Position numbers and translations under genes: made by a program. Source: CAYZHV01 sp964478055 (GTDB lineage: Bacteria; Spirochaetota; Spirochaetia; DSM-27196; Alkalispirochaetaceae). From it: a stretch of DNA of 21,545 nt. Position 1 is the first letter of the stretch; every line of letters begins with the position of its first letter. Below are positions 1-7,051 of the stretch, in pieces. The notes under the pieces were generated by a model, which worked only from the letters and a program-made list of their open reading frames with translations, had not been told where the DNA came from and ran no database searches. Where the stretch lies: contig CAYZHV010000041.1 in the NCBI GenBank assembly GCA_964478055.1, positions 1-21,545 of the forward strand, written 5' to 3'.

Positions 1-2115
1 GAAGACACAGACAGAGAAACCCTTAACCGAGGCGGGATGATTCGCCGCGAGTACGCCCACCGGGACCATCACGGAACGTGGCATGACCTCGTCTATCAGA
101 AGACCCCCCTCTACGGCGAGCACGGCGGCCACGAGGGAATCGTGGGAGTAATCCTCGAGGTGACCGATGAGAAGCGGTACGCTCGAGCCCTTTCCAAAGC
201 GTTGGACATGCAGACAGCCGTATTCAACAGCCTTAATCAGGTTGTTCTCTCGGTCAACGCTTCCACTAGAACGATTGAGCTCGCGAATCCGGCGGTGCGG
301 AAGATCTTTGGCTACGAGCCGGAGGAGCTCACAGGGAAATCCGCTCGGGTGCTACACGTAGACGAGGACCACTACCGATCCTTCGCGGTGGAAGGGAATC
401 CCAGACTGGAAAAGGACGGCATCTTCCGAACGGTCCATCCCTTTCGCCGGAAAGACGGCTCCGTCTTTCTCGCGGACGTTTCGGTGACCGAGCTGCATCC
501 TGATTTCGGCTGGCAGGCCGGAGTGGTGACGGTCATAAACGACATCTCAGATCGCGTTGCCTCCCAGGAAGCACTGGTGGAGAAGACGAAAGAGCTGGAG
601 ACAATACTGGAAAACGCTCCGGACTTGATCATTCGGGCAGACGAGCAGCAGATAGTGCACTTCGCGAACTCACGTACCAGAGATTTCTTCGGTATTTCGC
701 CGGAGGAGGTGGTGGGTAGGACGATTACCGAGCTTGGCCGTGATCTCGGAATACCCGATACCGTTCTCGAAGCGTGGAATGAGAGCTCCTCCCGAGTCTT
801 TCGACTCGAACAGAGCGGCAACGTGGAGATGGACCTGCGGCTCCAGGGGAGGCGTCTCTTCCTCCAGACCCGGGTGGTTCCGGAGTTCGACCGCTCCGGG
901 AAAATAACTTCCACCCTTAGTATTACCAGAGATATGACCATGCAGAAGGAGGCGGAAGAGGCCCTTCGAGAGCGAGAGGAACAACTCCTGCACTCGCAGC
1001 GAATGGAACAGGTCGGGCAGCTCGCCGGCGGCGTAGCACACGATTTTAACAACCTGCTCACGGCGATTCAGGGGTACCTTAGCCTGGCGGATGCGGACGA
1101 GACACTCTCTGAGTCGGCACAGAAAATGATGGCTAACATTCGGAAAACCACCGGTCGCGCCGCTCGCCTCACCCAGCAGCTCCTCCTCTTTAGTCGCAAT
1201 GTCCCCACGGAAAAAAGGAACACCCACTTCAACAGCGCTGTGGAGGGCATATGCAAAATGCTCGGACGCGTGGTCCCGGAGAGCATTGAGATCCGAACCA
1301 ACCTCGATCCCAGGGTCGGCGAGCTCTACGCCGATCAGGGCAAGCTCGAACAGGTGGTGATGAATCTGATCATTAACGCCAGGGACGCCGTCGAAGGAAG
1401 AGGTCTTATCACCGTAGAAACGACTCCGGGTAGCTCGGATGACTCCGGGAGCAACTACGTGGAGCTTCGGGTAAGCGACAATGGAAGAGGAATGGATGAG
1501 ACGACCAGGGAGCGTGTCTTTGAGCCGTTCTACACTACCAAGGAGGAGGGGCAAGGCACCGGCCTCGGCCTCTCCGTGGTACACGGGATTGTCCGGGAAC
1601 ACAACGGCAGTATCGACGTTGAGAGCAAACCCGAAGTAGGAACCACCTTTACCGTCAGATTTCCTCAGGAACGAACCGCGGGAACAGAGAGAGAAGAAGT
1701 CCAGATGGCTACCGGGGACCAAACCGGAAGCGGTGAACAGATCCTGATAGTGGAGGACGATCCAGCGATTCTCGAAACCCTTTCTGGCGGGTTGGCCCTG
1801 AGCGGCTATAAGCCGGTTACGGCCTCGACTCTATCGGAGACCAGAACACTCTTGGATCAGCTACCGGAACCACCGACTGCGGCCATTGTCGATATGGTGC
1901 TCACCGACGGAACCGCCTTGGAGTGCATCCCGCTGATCAAGGCGAAGCACAATGAGTGCCGGATCGTTGTCGCAAGCGGTTATCTAGACAACCACCGGCT
2001 GGTAGCCAAGATCAAAGAAGAAGGCTTTACCTTTCTGCAAAAGCCCTACTCCATGGGAGACCTCATCGAAGCGCTGCAGCGCAAACTGGGGGCGACGGGA
2101 GGAACCGCCAGGTGA
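1..2115 (+). CDS. Hybrid sensor histidine kinase (PAS-PAS-PAS-HisKA-HATPase-REC), 5' end outside window
   Basis: The reading frame is open to base 1, and the residues before the first Met (base 37) already belong to the second half of a PAS/PAC domain, so the gene starts upstream. Numbering from that Met: PAC remnant to about 48, PAS about 57-173, PAS about 188-301, HisKA H-box AHDFNN with phospho-acceptor H335, HATPase N-box with N443 and N447, G1 box DNGRGMD, then FEPFYTT and GQGTGLGL. A C-terminal receiver domain runs from about 568 to 690, with acidic pair D574/D575, phospho-acceptor D619 and a KPY lysine. All catalytic boxes are present. No membrane segment is visible in the part shown, so sensing is probably cytoplasmic through the PAS domains. 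The stop overlaps the next gene's GTG start, implying coupled translation with the response regulator. The ligand is unknown. Confidence 0.93.
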   Translation, partial: EDTDRETLNRGGMIRREYAHRDHHGTWHDLVYQKTPLYGEHGGHEGIVGVILEVTDEKRYARALSKALDMQTAVFNSLNQVVLSVNASTRTIELANPAVRKIFGYEPEELTGKSARVLHVDEDHYRSFAVEGNPRLEKDGIFRTVHPFRRKDGSVFLADVSVTELHPDFGWQAGVVTVINDISDRVASQEALVEKTKELETILENAPDLIIRADEQQIVHFANSRTRDFFGISPEEVVGRTITELGRDLGIPDTVLEAWNESSSRVFRLEQSGNVEMDLRLQGRRLFLQTRVVPEFDRSGKITSTLSITRDMTMQKEAEEALREREEQLLHSQRMEQVGQLAGGVAHDFNNLLTAIQGYLSLADADETLSESAQKMMANIRKTTGRAARLTQQLLLFSRNVPTEKRNTHFNSAVEGICKMLGRVVPESIEIRTNLDPRVGELYADQGKLEQVVMNLIINARDAVEGRGLITVETTPGSSDDSGSNYVELRVSDNGRGMDETTRERVFEPFYTTKEEGQGTGLGLSVVHGIVREHNGSIDVESKPEVGTTFTVRFPQERTAGTEREEVQMATGDQTGSGEQILIVEDDPAILETLSGGLALSGYKPVTASTLSETRTLLDQLPEPPTAAIVDMVLTDGTALECIPLIKAKHNECRIVVASGYLDNHRLVAKIKEEGFTFLQKPYSMGDLIEALQRKLGATGGTAR

Positions 2116-2468
2116 GCAGAGTTCTTCTAGTCGATGACGAGTTGAGTGTGGCGGAGGTGATCGAAGAACTCCTCACGGCCCGGGGGATCTCGGTTACGCT
2201 CTGCAGCGACTCAGAGTCCGCAGTCTCCACCGCCCTGTCCGGATCCTATGATTTGATCCTCCTGGATCTCAAGATGCCGCGAAAGAACGGTGCGGAAGTG
2301 ACCAAGGAGATAATGGCCAAGCGTCCGCAGCAACGGATCCTCATAATTACCGGACATCCGTATGATCCTCTGGCGGATGAGGCGCTCCGCGCCGGGGCGC
2401 AGGGGCTCATACCGAAGCCTTTCGAACTCGGCAAAATCCTCGACGCCATCGAGGGCGGAGCAGAATGA
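2112..2468 (+). CDS. Single-domain (CheY-like) response regulator
   Basis: This is a 118-residue protein that consists only of a receiver domain. It has acidic pocket D8/D9, phosphorylation site D52 in LLDLKMP, switch residue T80, and K102 in the IPKPF motif. No DNA-binding or enzymatic output domain follows. The open frame extends further upstream, but those codons lie inside the kinase gene in another frame. I chose the GTG at 2112 because it begins exactly with MSRVLLVDDE, overlaps the kinase stop in a GTGA junction, and has GGGAGG about 8 bases upstream. The stop overlaps the next ATG (ATGA). By position it is probably phosphorylated by the adjacent hybrid kinase, and it may act on FapA or on a distant target; that is inference. 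Confidence 0.92.
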   Translation: MSRVLLVDDELSVAEVIEELLTARGISVTLCSDSESAVSTALSGSYDLILLDLKMPRKNGAEVTKEIMAKRPQQRILIITGHPYDPLADEALRAGAQGLIPKPFELGKILDAIEGGAE

Positions 2469-3991
2469 AAGATCGAAACGGCCTGAACAACCGAATACTC
2501 AGTGATCTCGATAGCCTCATAGACTCCGTTGAAGAGGAGCTCGGAAAGACAAGCGATCTGGCTCCGGAGGAGCTCGACGAGACGGTCCGGTCTGAGAATT
2601 TGAGCAACCTCTCCTCACCGCATCCTATCGTGCACGACGGCTATGTGACCGCGGAAGTATCCGCGGACGAGATGCAGGCAATCGGCAGTTTTCACGCTCC
2701 CACGCCCGGAAGAAATCCGCTCACCCCGGAAGGGGTACGGCAAAAGTTGGAGAGCCTCGACATTGTTGCCGGAATCCAGGACGAAGCTATCCAGGAAGCG
2801 GTGTGGCGGGCCAACACCGAGATGGAAGACCAGCACGAGGTGGTTGTGGCCAAAGGAGTGAAGCCTCGGGATCGGGTGCCGAAACACGTCCTTCTCCGGC
2901 CGGAGCTGGTGCGTCCCAAGAAGTGGAGCAACCAAGCAGAGCGACAGCAGGTGGACTACCGCCTGGTATCACCTTTCGTACTGGTGAAGACGGGAACACT
3001 CCTCGGTAAGCTGGTTGAGGCAAAAGAGGGAGAGCCGGGATACACCGTACGAGGAAAGGAGCTCGAGCCGGGATCCCGCAAAGTACACCGTCGTCGCCCG
3101 GGCAAGAACGTGGCTCGTAAGGGAGCATACTTCTACGCCACCGCCGAGGGTCGTTTCGAATGGGGAGACACCTTCTTTCGGGTCAATCCGGTTCTCGAGC
3201 TCACCGAAGAAGTGGCCTATTCCACGGGACACATTGATTTCGGGGGTGACGTTATCCTTCATAAGGGAGTGAAAGACCGCTTTCACATCCACGCCGGGGG
3301 CTCGGTCCTCGCCCACGAAACTCTCGACGCCTCCGACGTAATCTGTGGCGGTGACCTCCTAGCGCACCATGGAATCATTGGCCGCAACGAGTCCCAGGTC
3401 AGAGTTGAAGGTTCCGTAAAGACCAAGTACATCGAGAACTGCTACGTCGAGTGCAAGGGCGCTATCGAAGTGGAGGTTGGCGTGATCAACTCCTTCGTTA
3501 ACACCCTCGGAACCCTCGTCGTAAAGGGAAAAGGGGTCATCGTCGGCGGTAAAGTCTACGCCCAGGGAGGAGTAACCGCGACCCAGATCGGCTCGGCCAT
3601 GTCGCCGAGAACCGAAATCCACTGTGGCGTCGACTTCGGAGTTGCCCACAAGCTCCAATGGGTACAGCAGAAAAGCGTGGAAACGGCATACCAGATTCAG
3701 CGGATAGCACAGCTCTGCAAGCGCGCAGCAGCCACCGATGAGCTGGAAGAACAGCGAAAGCGTCTACAGACGCTACAGACGCGACTCCGAGACAGGGCGG
3801 AAGAACTAGTCTTTCACCTCGACAAGGAAGATGACGCAACCATCTGCGTGAGCGGCACGGTTTACCCCGGCGCCTATATGGAAATCGTCCACGCCCCCTA
3901 CGACGTTCGACAGACCCTGAAGCGAGTCTGCTTTCGTCTGGACAAGACAGTTGGAAAAGTCGTAACCGATAGATACCGGCGCGGCCGTTGA
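2465..3991 (+). CDS. FapA/DUF342 family protein
   Basis: This is a 508-residue protein of the FapA (DUF342) family. Visible landmarks are an acidic N-terminus, a FapA-type segment around residues 170-205 (VKTGTLLGK, EGEPGYTV.G), a glycine- and valine-rich repeated beta region about 253-390 typical of the right-handed beta-helix of this family (GHIDFGGDV, VEGSV, VKGKGVIVGGKV), a charged helical, probably coiled-coil stretch about 395-450, and a short C-terminal beta segment. There is no signal peptide or membrane helix, so it is cytoplasmic. Some family members affect flagellar assembly or polar organisation in Vibrio; the biochemical role is unsettled. It starts on the ATG overlapping the response regulator stop, with GGAG a few bases upstream. 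That makes it the third gene of a coupled unit and suggests it is the output or scaffold for the two-component pair. Confidence 0.88.
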   Translation: MKDRNGLNNRILSDLDSLIDSVEEELGKTSDLAPEELDETVRSENLSNLSSPHPIVHDGYVTAEVSADEMQAIGSFHAPTPGRNPLTPEGVRQKLESLDIVAGIQDEAIQEAVWRANTEMEDQHEVVVAKGVKPRDRVPKHVLLRPELVRPKKWSNQAERQQVDYRLVSPFVLVKTGTLLGKLVEAKEGEPGYTVRGKELEPGSRKVHRRRPGKNVARKGAYFYATAEGRFEWGDTFFRVNPVLELTEEVAYSTGHIDFGGDVILHKGVKDRFHIHAGGSVLAHETLDASDVICGGDLLAHHGIIGRNESQVRVEGSVKTKYIENCYVECKGAIEVEVGVINSFVNTLGTLVVKGKGVIVGGKVYAQGGVTATQIGSAMSPRTEIHCGVDFGVAHKLQWVQQKSVETAYQIQRIAQLCKRAAATDELEEQRKRLQTLQTRLRDRAEELVFHLDKEDDATICVSGTVYPGAYMEIVHAPYDVRQTLKRVCFRLDKTVGKVVTDRYRRGR

Positions 3992-4098
3992 CCTTTCTCG
4001 CGCGCCGGCGCGTACTTCGCTCCGTGAAAAAGCTCCTGCTTCGATGCATTCGCAAATCAACCGGAGGAACTCTGCAGTGTGCATGGGAGTCCGGACCC

Positions 4099-5208
4099 TC
4101 AGGGATCTTGAAAGAAATCGAGAAGCAGTTGGTTTATCTCCTCCGGACGTTCCGTCGCCATGAGATGTCCCGCCTCGACTAACTCCACTCGACTATTCGG
4201 AACGTCCCTCACGAGCTCAGCTGCCGACATCGGATCCCCCACGAGTCCGTCCCTGCCTCCGAAAACGAAGAGCACCGGAACCTGCAGGCTTTGACGTTCG
4301 GAGGGAGTGAAAGGTAGAGGCAGGACCTTTACCGGATAGACACCGGAAAGGAGCAGCGTGAACCACTCTCCCATTTCGGCCTCCACTATTTCGCTCTCGC
4401 CAAAGGCCCAACGGATCGTGAGCTCCTGAATCGGCCGGAGCGGGAAGAGCTGCGCAAGAGTGATTCGTACGATGGCGCCCGCGGCTCCCTGATAGCCCAT
4501 CGGAGCGAGAAGCGCGAGCTTTTCTACACGGTCCGGAGCATAGAGGGCATAATTGCTACCGATAAAGCCACCCTCGGAAGCGCCCACGACGTAGGCGCTC
4601 TGGACTCCGAGCTTTTCGGTTATCTCCTTGTAGAGCTCTGCTTGCTCCAGCCCGCTCTTCACCGTCTTCCTGAGATCGTAGTATTCACTCTTTCCGGCGT
4701 CACCGATGAGGTCTATAGCGTAGGTGCGGTAGTGGTTACTCAACTCAGCTATACTCGCCCTCCAGGACCAGCTGGCCACGCCGGAAGGATGGAGCAAGAT
4801 CAGGGGAGGAGCATCCTCGGGGCCGGAAGCAATAACGTGAATCGCTCCGTACCGGGTGTGAACAAAGGTGCGCTCAAAGGGGACAGGCCACTCTTTTAGC
4901 TTCTCCTCGTAGATCAGCATCATTCGGGCCCGGACCTCCGGTGTTCGGTATATTGATGTTGCCTCCCCAGTGGGGAGACCACGAACGACAAAGACAAGGA
5001 GACCGAGAACGATGAGCACCCGAACCGTCGGCCCTAAGGTCCAGTCGAGGTGGGTGCGGAGTAACGTTGTCATCGGCGGGAGGCAGATAAGTAGGATCAA
5101 CAGGAGCAGGAGGGCCGAAACCCAGTTGGCCAGAAGAAACATGGAGAGCGCAAGAAGAGCGAAGAAGAGAGAAAAGAGCCAGCCGAGAAAGAGCCGGAGA
5201 TAGCGCAT
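4099..5208 (-). CDS. Membrane-anchored alpha/beta-fold hydrolase
   Basis: This is a 369-residue protein. The first 80 or so residues hold about three hydrophobic helices (LFLGWLFSLFFALLAL, ANWVSALLLLLILLI, VRVLIVLGLLVFVV). An alpha/beta hydrolase domain of ordinary length follows from about residue 115. The oxyanion-type LLHPSG segment, the nucleophile elbow GASEGG (S211), the acid in FGGRDG (D320) and the histidine in EAGHL (H348) form a complete catalytic triad. The substrate cannot be read from sequence; esterases, lipases and haloalkane-type enzymes share this fold. GAGAGGT lies 4 bases before the ATG. It is convergent with the FapA gene, 107 bp apart, and divergent from the PAS-GGDEF-EAL gene, 45 bp apart. 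N-terminal membrane anchoring is less usual for this superfamily and suggests a membrane-proximal substrate. Confidence 0.87.
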   Translation of the reverse strand: MRYLRLFLGWLFSLFFALLALSMFLLANWVSALLLLLILLICLPPMTTLLRTHLDWTLGPTVRVLIVLGLLVFVVRGLPTGEATSIYRTPEVRARMMLIYEEKLKEWPVPFERTFVHTRYGAIHVIASGPEDAPPLILLHPSGVASWSWRASIAELSNHYRTYAIDLIGDAGKSEYYDLRKTVKSGLEQAELYKEITEKLGVQSAYVVGASEGGFIGSNYALYAPDRVEKLALLAPMGYQGAAGAIVRITLAQLFPLRPIQELTIRWAFGESEIVEAEMGEWFTLLLSGVYPVKVLPLPFTPSERQSLQVPVLFVFGGRDGLVGDPMSAAELVRDVPNSRVELVEAGHLMATERPEEINQLLLDFFQDP

Positions 5209-5253
5209 CTTTACCTCTCAATAATACTATAGTGTCACCTAGAGTGTGGTAGA
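5209..5253. promoter_or_regulatory. Short divergent promoter space
   Basis: Only 45 bp separate the hydrolase and the PAS-GGDEF-EAL gene, so both promoters must overlap here or extend into the genes. The centre is the 8-bp palindrome ACTATAGT at 5226-5233, flanked by A/T, which can supply a -10-like hexamer in either direction (TACTAT rightward at 5225-5230). No convincing -35 box is visible. Back-to-back regulation of the two genes is inference. Confidence 0.35.
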
Positions 5254-6978
5254 ATGAGAGAAACATGCGAGGAGGGTGAAACTACGTCTTCCACGGAGCA
5301 TCATCAGTTCATCCTCAACAAGTCCCACGACTTCATATCCCTCATAGACCGGAACTACCGGTACGAAATCGTCAACGACGCCTACTGTTGGGCCATGGAT
5401 CGCTCTAAGGAGGAGATCCTCGGCTCCACGGTTCCCGAGGTCTGGGGGCAGGAGCGATTCGACAAGAACATAAAGGAGAAGCTCGACCGCGCCTACAAAG
5501 GCGAAGAGGTTCATTTTGCGGAGAGATTCACCTTTGGGCCTTTCGAGCGGGACATGCAGGTTTCCATGTACCCCTATGAGTCCGACGGGAAGGATGAAGT
5601 CACTCACGTCGCGGTCTTTAGCTACGATGTCTCCCGGGTGAGTCAAATCGAGCAGAAGCTCGCGAACTACGAGTTTAGGGACGTGCAGACCGGCCTTTTC
5701 AACAGGAGATCTTTGGACGTAATCCTGGACATGGAGATTGAGAAAGCAACCGCTTCGCCGGAAAATAAACTCCGCGCCCTGCTCTACATTGCGCTCCAGA
5801 ATCTCGACACTGTCACTCAGACTTACGGACACCACATTCGCGATCTTCTCCTCGAGAACACGGGCCTTCGGATAAAGAGGGCCGTCCGGGGATCAGATAA
5901 CGTCTTTCGCTTCGACGGACCGGACCTGGCGCTCATTGTCGACGGTATCCGGAAGAATACCGATGTGGGGCCCATCGCTCAGAAGATCTGCAACGAAGTC
6001 TCCGTGCCCTACCGGTACGGTAATATCGACGTGGTTCTCTCCTGCGTGATTGGCGTAGCCGTGTACCCCGAGGACGGTCAGGATCGTGACTCCCTTATCC
6101 AGAGCGCCATCTCCGCTAGGCTCGAGGCTGAGCGACGAGGTGAGCAGTTTCTCATTTACAACGAGGAACTGCACAAGCTTGCCTACGCCAGGATGGCGCT
6201 CACGACGGAGCTCAGCCGCGCCTTTGAGTCGGAGAGTTTCGCCATTCATTTCCATCCCATCGTCGATCTCGATGGGCAGGTTGTGGGCGCTGAGGCGCTG
6301 CTCCGCTGGTCGAGAGCGGATGGAACTAAGGTGCCCCCGGGAGAGTTCATTCCGGTAGCCGAGGAGACGGGACTGATAGCAGCCATCGACAAATGGGTGC
6401 TCTACAACGTCTGCAAACAGGTAGCCAGCCTTGGAGACGAGAGCGACATCTATGTCACCCTGAACATCAGCGCCTCGACCTTTACCAATCCGGAGCTCCT
6501 GGAGCTGGTTGTGGCGGCCCTCAAGAATGCGGGCAACCCCAGTCCGGAACGGATAAAGATCGAAGTAACCGAGAGCGAGTGTATGGACGATCCCGACGCG
6601 GCGGTGGAGCAGATGGAGAAGCTCAAGCAGATCGGGATAGACGTCTGGATCGACGACTTTGGCACCGGCCACTCCTCCCTCAGTTACCTCAGAAAGCTTC
6701 CAGCGGCGATGATGAAGATCGACAAGGAGTTCATCGACGAGCTCAACGATAGCCCGGAGGACATGGTCTACCTCGCAAACATCATAAACAGTGTCCGTTC
6801 ACGACGCAAAGAAATCGTCGTAGAAGGTATCGAATCCGAGCGTCAGCACGACCTTCTTCGGCGACTGGGCTGCTCCTTTATGCAGGGTTTCTACTACAGC
6901 AAACCGATACCAGCTAAGGAGTTTCGTGAGCTCCTGGATAGTGGGCGAAGCCTCTTGAACGGCGGGTCACCATACTGA
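5254..6978 (+). CDS. PAS-GGDEF-EAL protein, probable c-di-GMP phosphodiesterase
   Basis: This is a 574-residue cytoplasmic protein. A PAS domain spans about residues 17-135, a GGDEF-like domain about 140-305 and an EAL domain about 315-565. The GGDEF signature is replaced by D221-G-P-D-L225, so cyclase activity is not expected. The RxxD inhibitory-site motif (R212 to D215), five residues before it, is kept. The EAL domain has E347-A-L, NIS, EVTES, D467-D468-FGTG, KID, VEGIE and QGF, the usual metal and substrate ligands. The Gln of the usual QPI motif is His334. The most likely role is hydrolysis of c-di-GMP to pGpG, controlled by the PAS signal and perhaps allosterically through the dead GGDEF domain. 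The start is the first ATG after the divergent spacer; its Shine-Dalgarno sequence is weak, which lowers certainty about the exact start. Confidence 0.9.
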   Translation: MRETCEEGETTSSTEHHQFILNKSHDFISLIDRNYRYEIVNDAYCWAMDRSKEEILGSTVPEVWGQERFDKNIKEKLDRAYKGEEVHFAERFTFGPFERDMQVSMYPYESDGKDEVTHVAVFSYDVSRVSQIEQKLANYEFRDVQTGLFNRRSLDVILDMEIEKATASPENKLRALLYIALQNLDTVTQTYGHHIRDLLLENTGLRIKRAVRGSDNVFRFDGPDLALIVDGIRKNTDVGPIAQKICNEVSVPYRYGNIDVVLSCVIGVAVYPEDGQDRDSLIQSAISARLEAERRGEQFLIYNEELHKLAYARMALTTELSRAFESESFAIHFHPIVDLDGQVVGAEALLRWSRADGTKVPPGEFIPVAEETGLIAAIDKWVLYNVCKQVASLGDESDIYVTLNISASTFTNPELLELVVAALKNAGNPSPERIKIEVTESECMDDPDAAVEQMEKLKQIGIDVWIDDFGTGHSSLSYLRKLPAAMMKIDKEFIDELNDSPEDMVYLANIINSVRSRRKEIVVEGIESERQHDLLRRLGCSFMQGFYYSKPIPAKEFRELLDSGRSLLNGGSPY

Positions 6979-6996
6979 TAAACACCACGTCGACTA

Positions 6997-7023
6997 TTGG
7001 ACAATTGGTCTCCACTGTATAGT
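6997..7023 (+). promoter_or_regulatory. Weak candidate promoter for sppA
   Basis: The 73-bp gap before sppA contains TTGGAC (6997-7002) and TATAGT (7018-7023), separated by 15 bp, which is shorter than the preferred 17. Read-through from the upstream gene is equally possible because no terminator is visible between them. Confidence 0.3.
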
Positions 7024-7051
7024 CTCTAGAAGAACCCCAAGGAGGCGATCA

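Noticed and set aside
37..39. ATG at base 37 as the true start of the histidine kinase
   Set aside because: The frame is open to the window edge, no ribosome site precedes the ATG, and the residue pattern on both sides is the middle of a PAS domain.
670..1722. Long minus-strand frame of about 350 codons within the kinase
   Set aside because: It is antisense to a confidently assigned kinase with all motifs intact, and its product shows no family features.
1956..2111. Upstream extension of the response regulator frame
   Set aside because: These codons lie inside the kinase receiver domain in another frame. The GTG at 2112 begins exactly at the receiver fold and has a ribosome site.
4001..4012. 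Perfect palindrome CGCGCCGGCGCG in the gap between the FapA gene and the hydrolase, considered as a terminator
   Set aside because: It has no loop room as a hairpin and no T-tract on either strand; more likely chance in GC-rich DNA.
3988..4182. Short plus-strand frame (about 64 codons) after the FapA gene
   Set aside because: It overlaps the ends of two confident convergent genes, has no ribosome site, and shows no recognisable motif.
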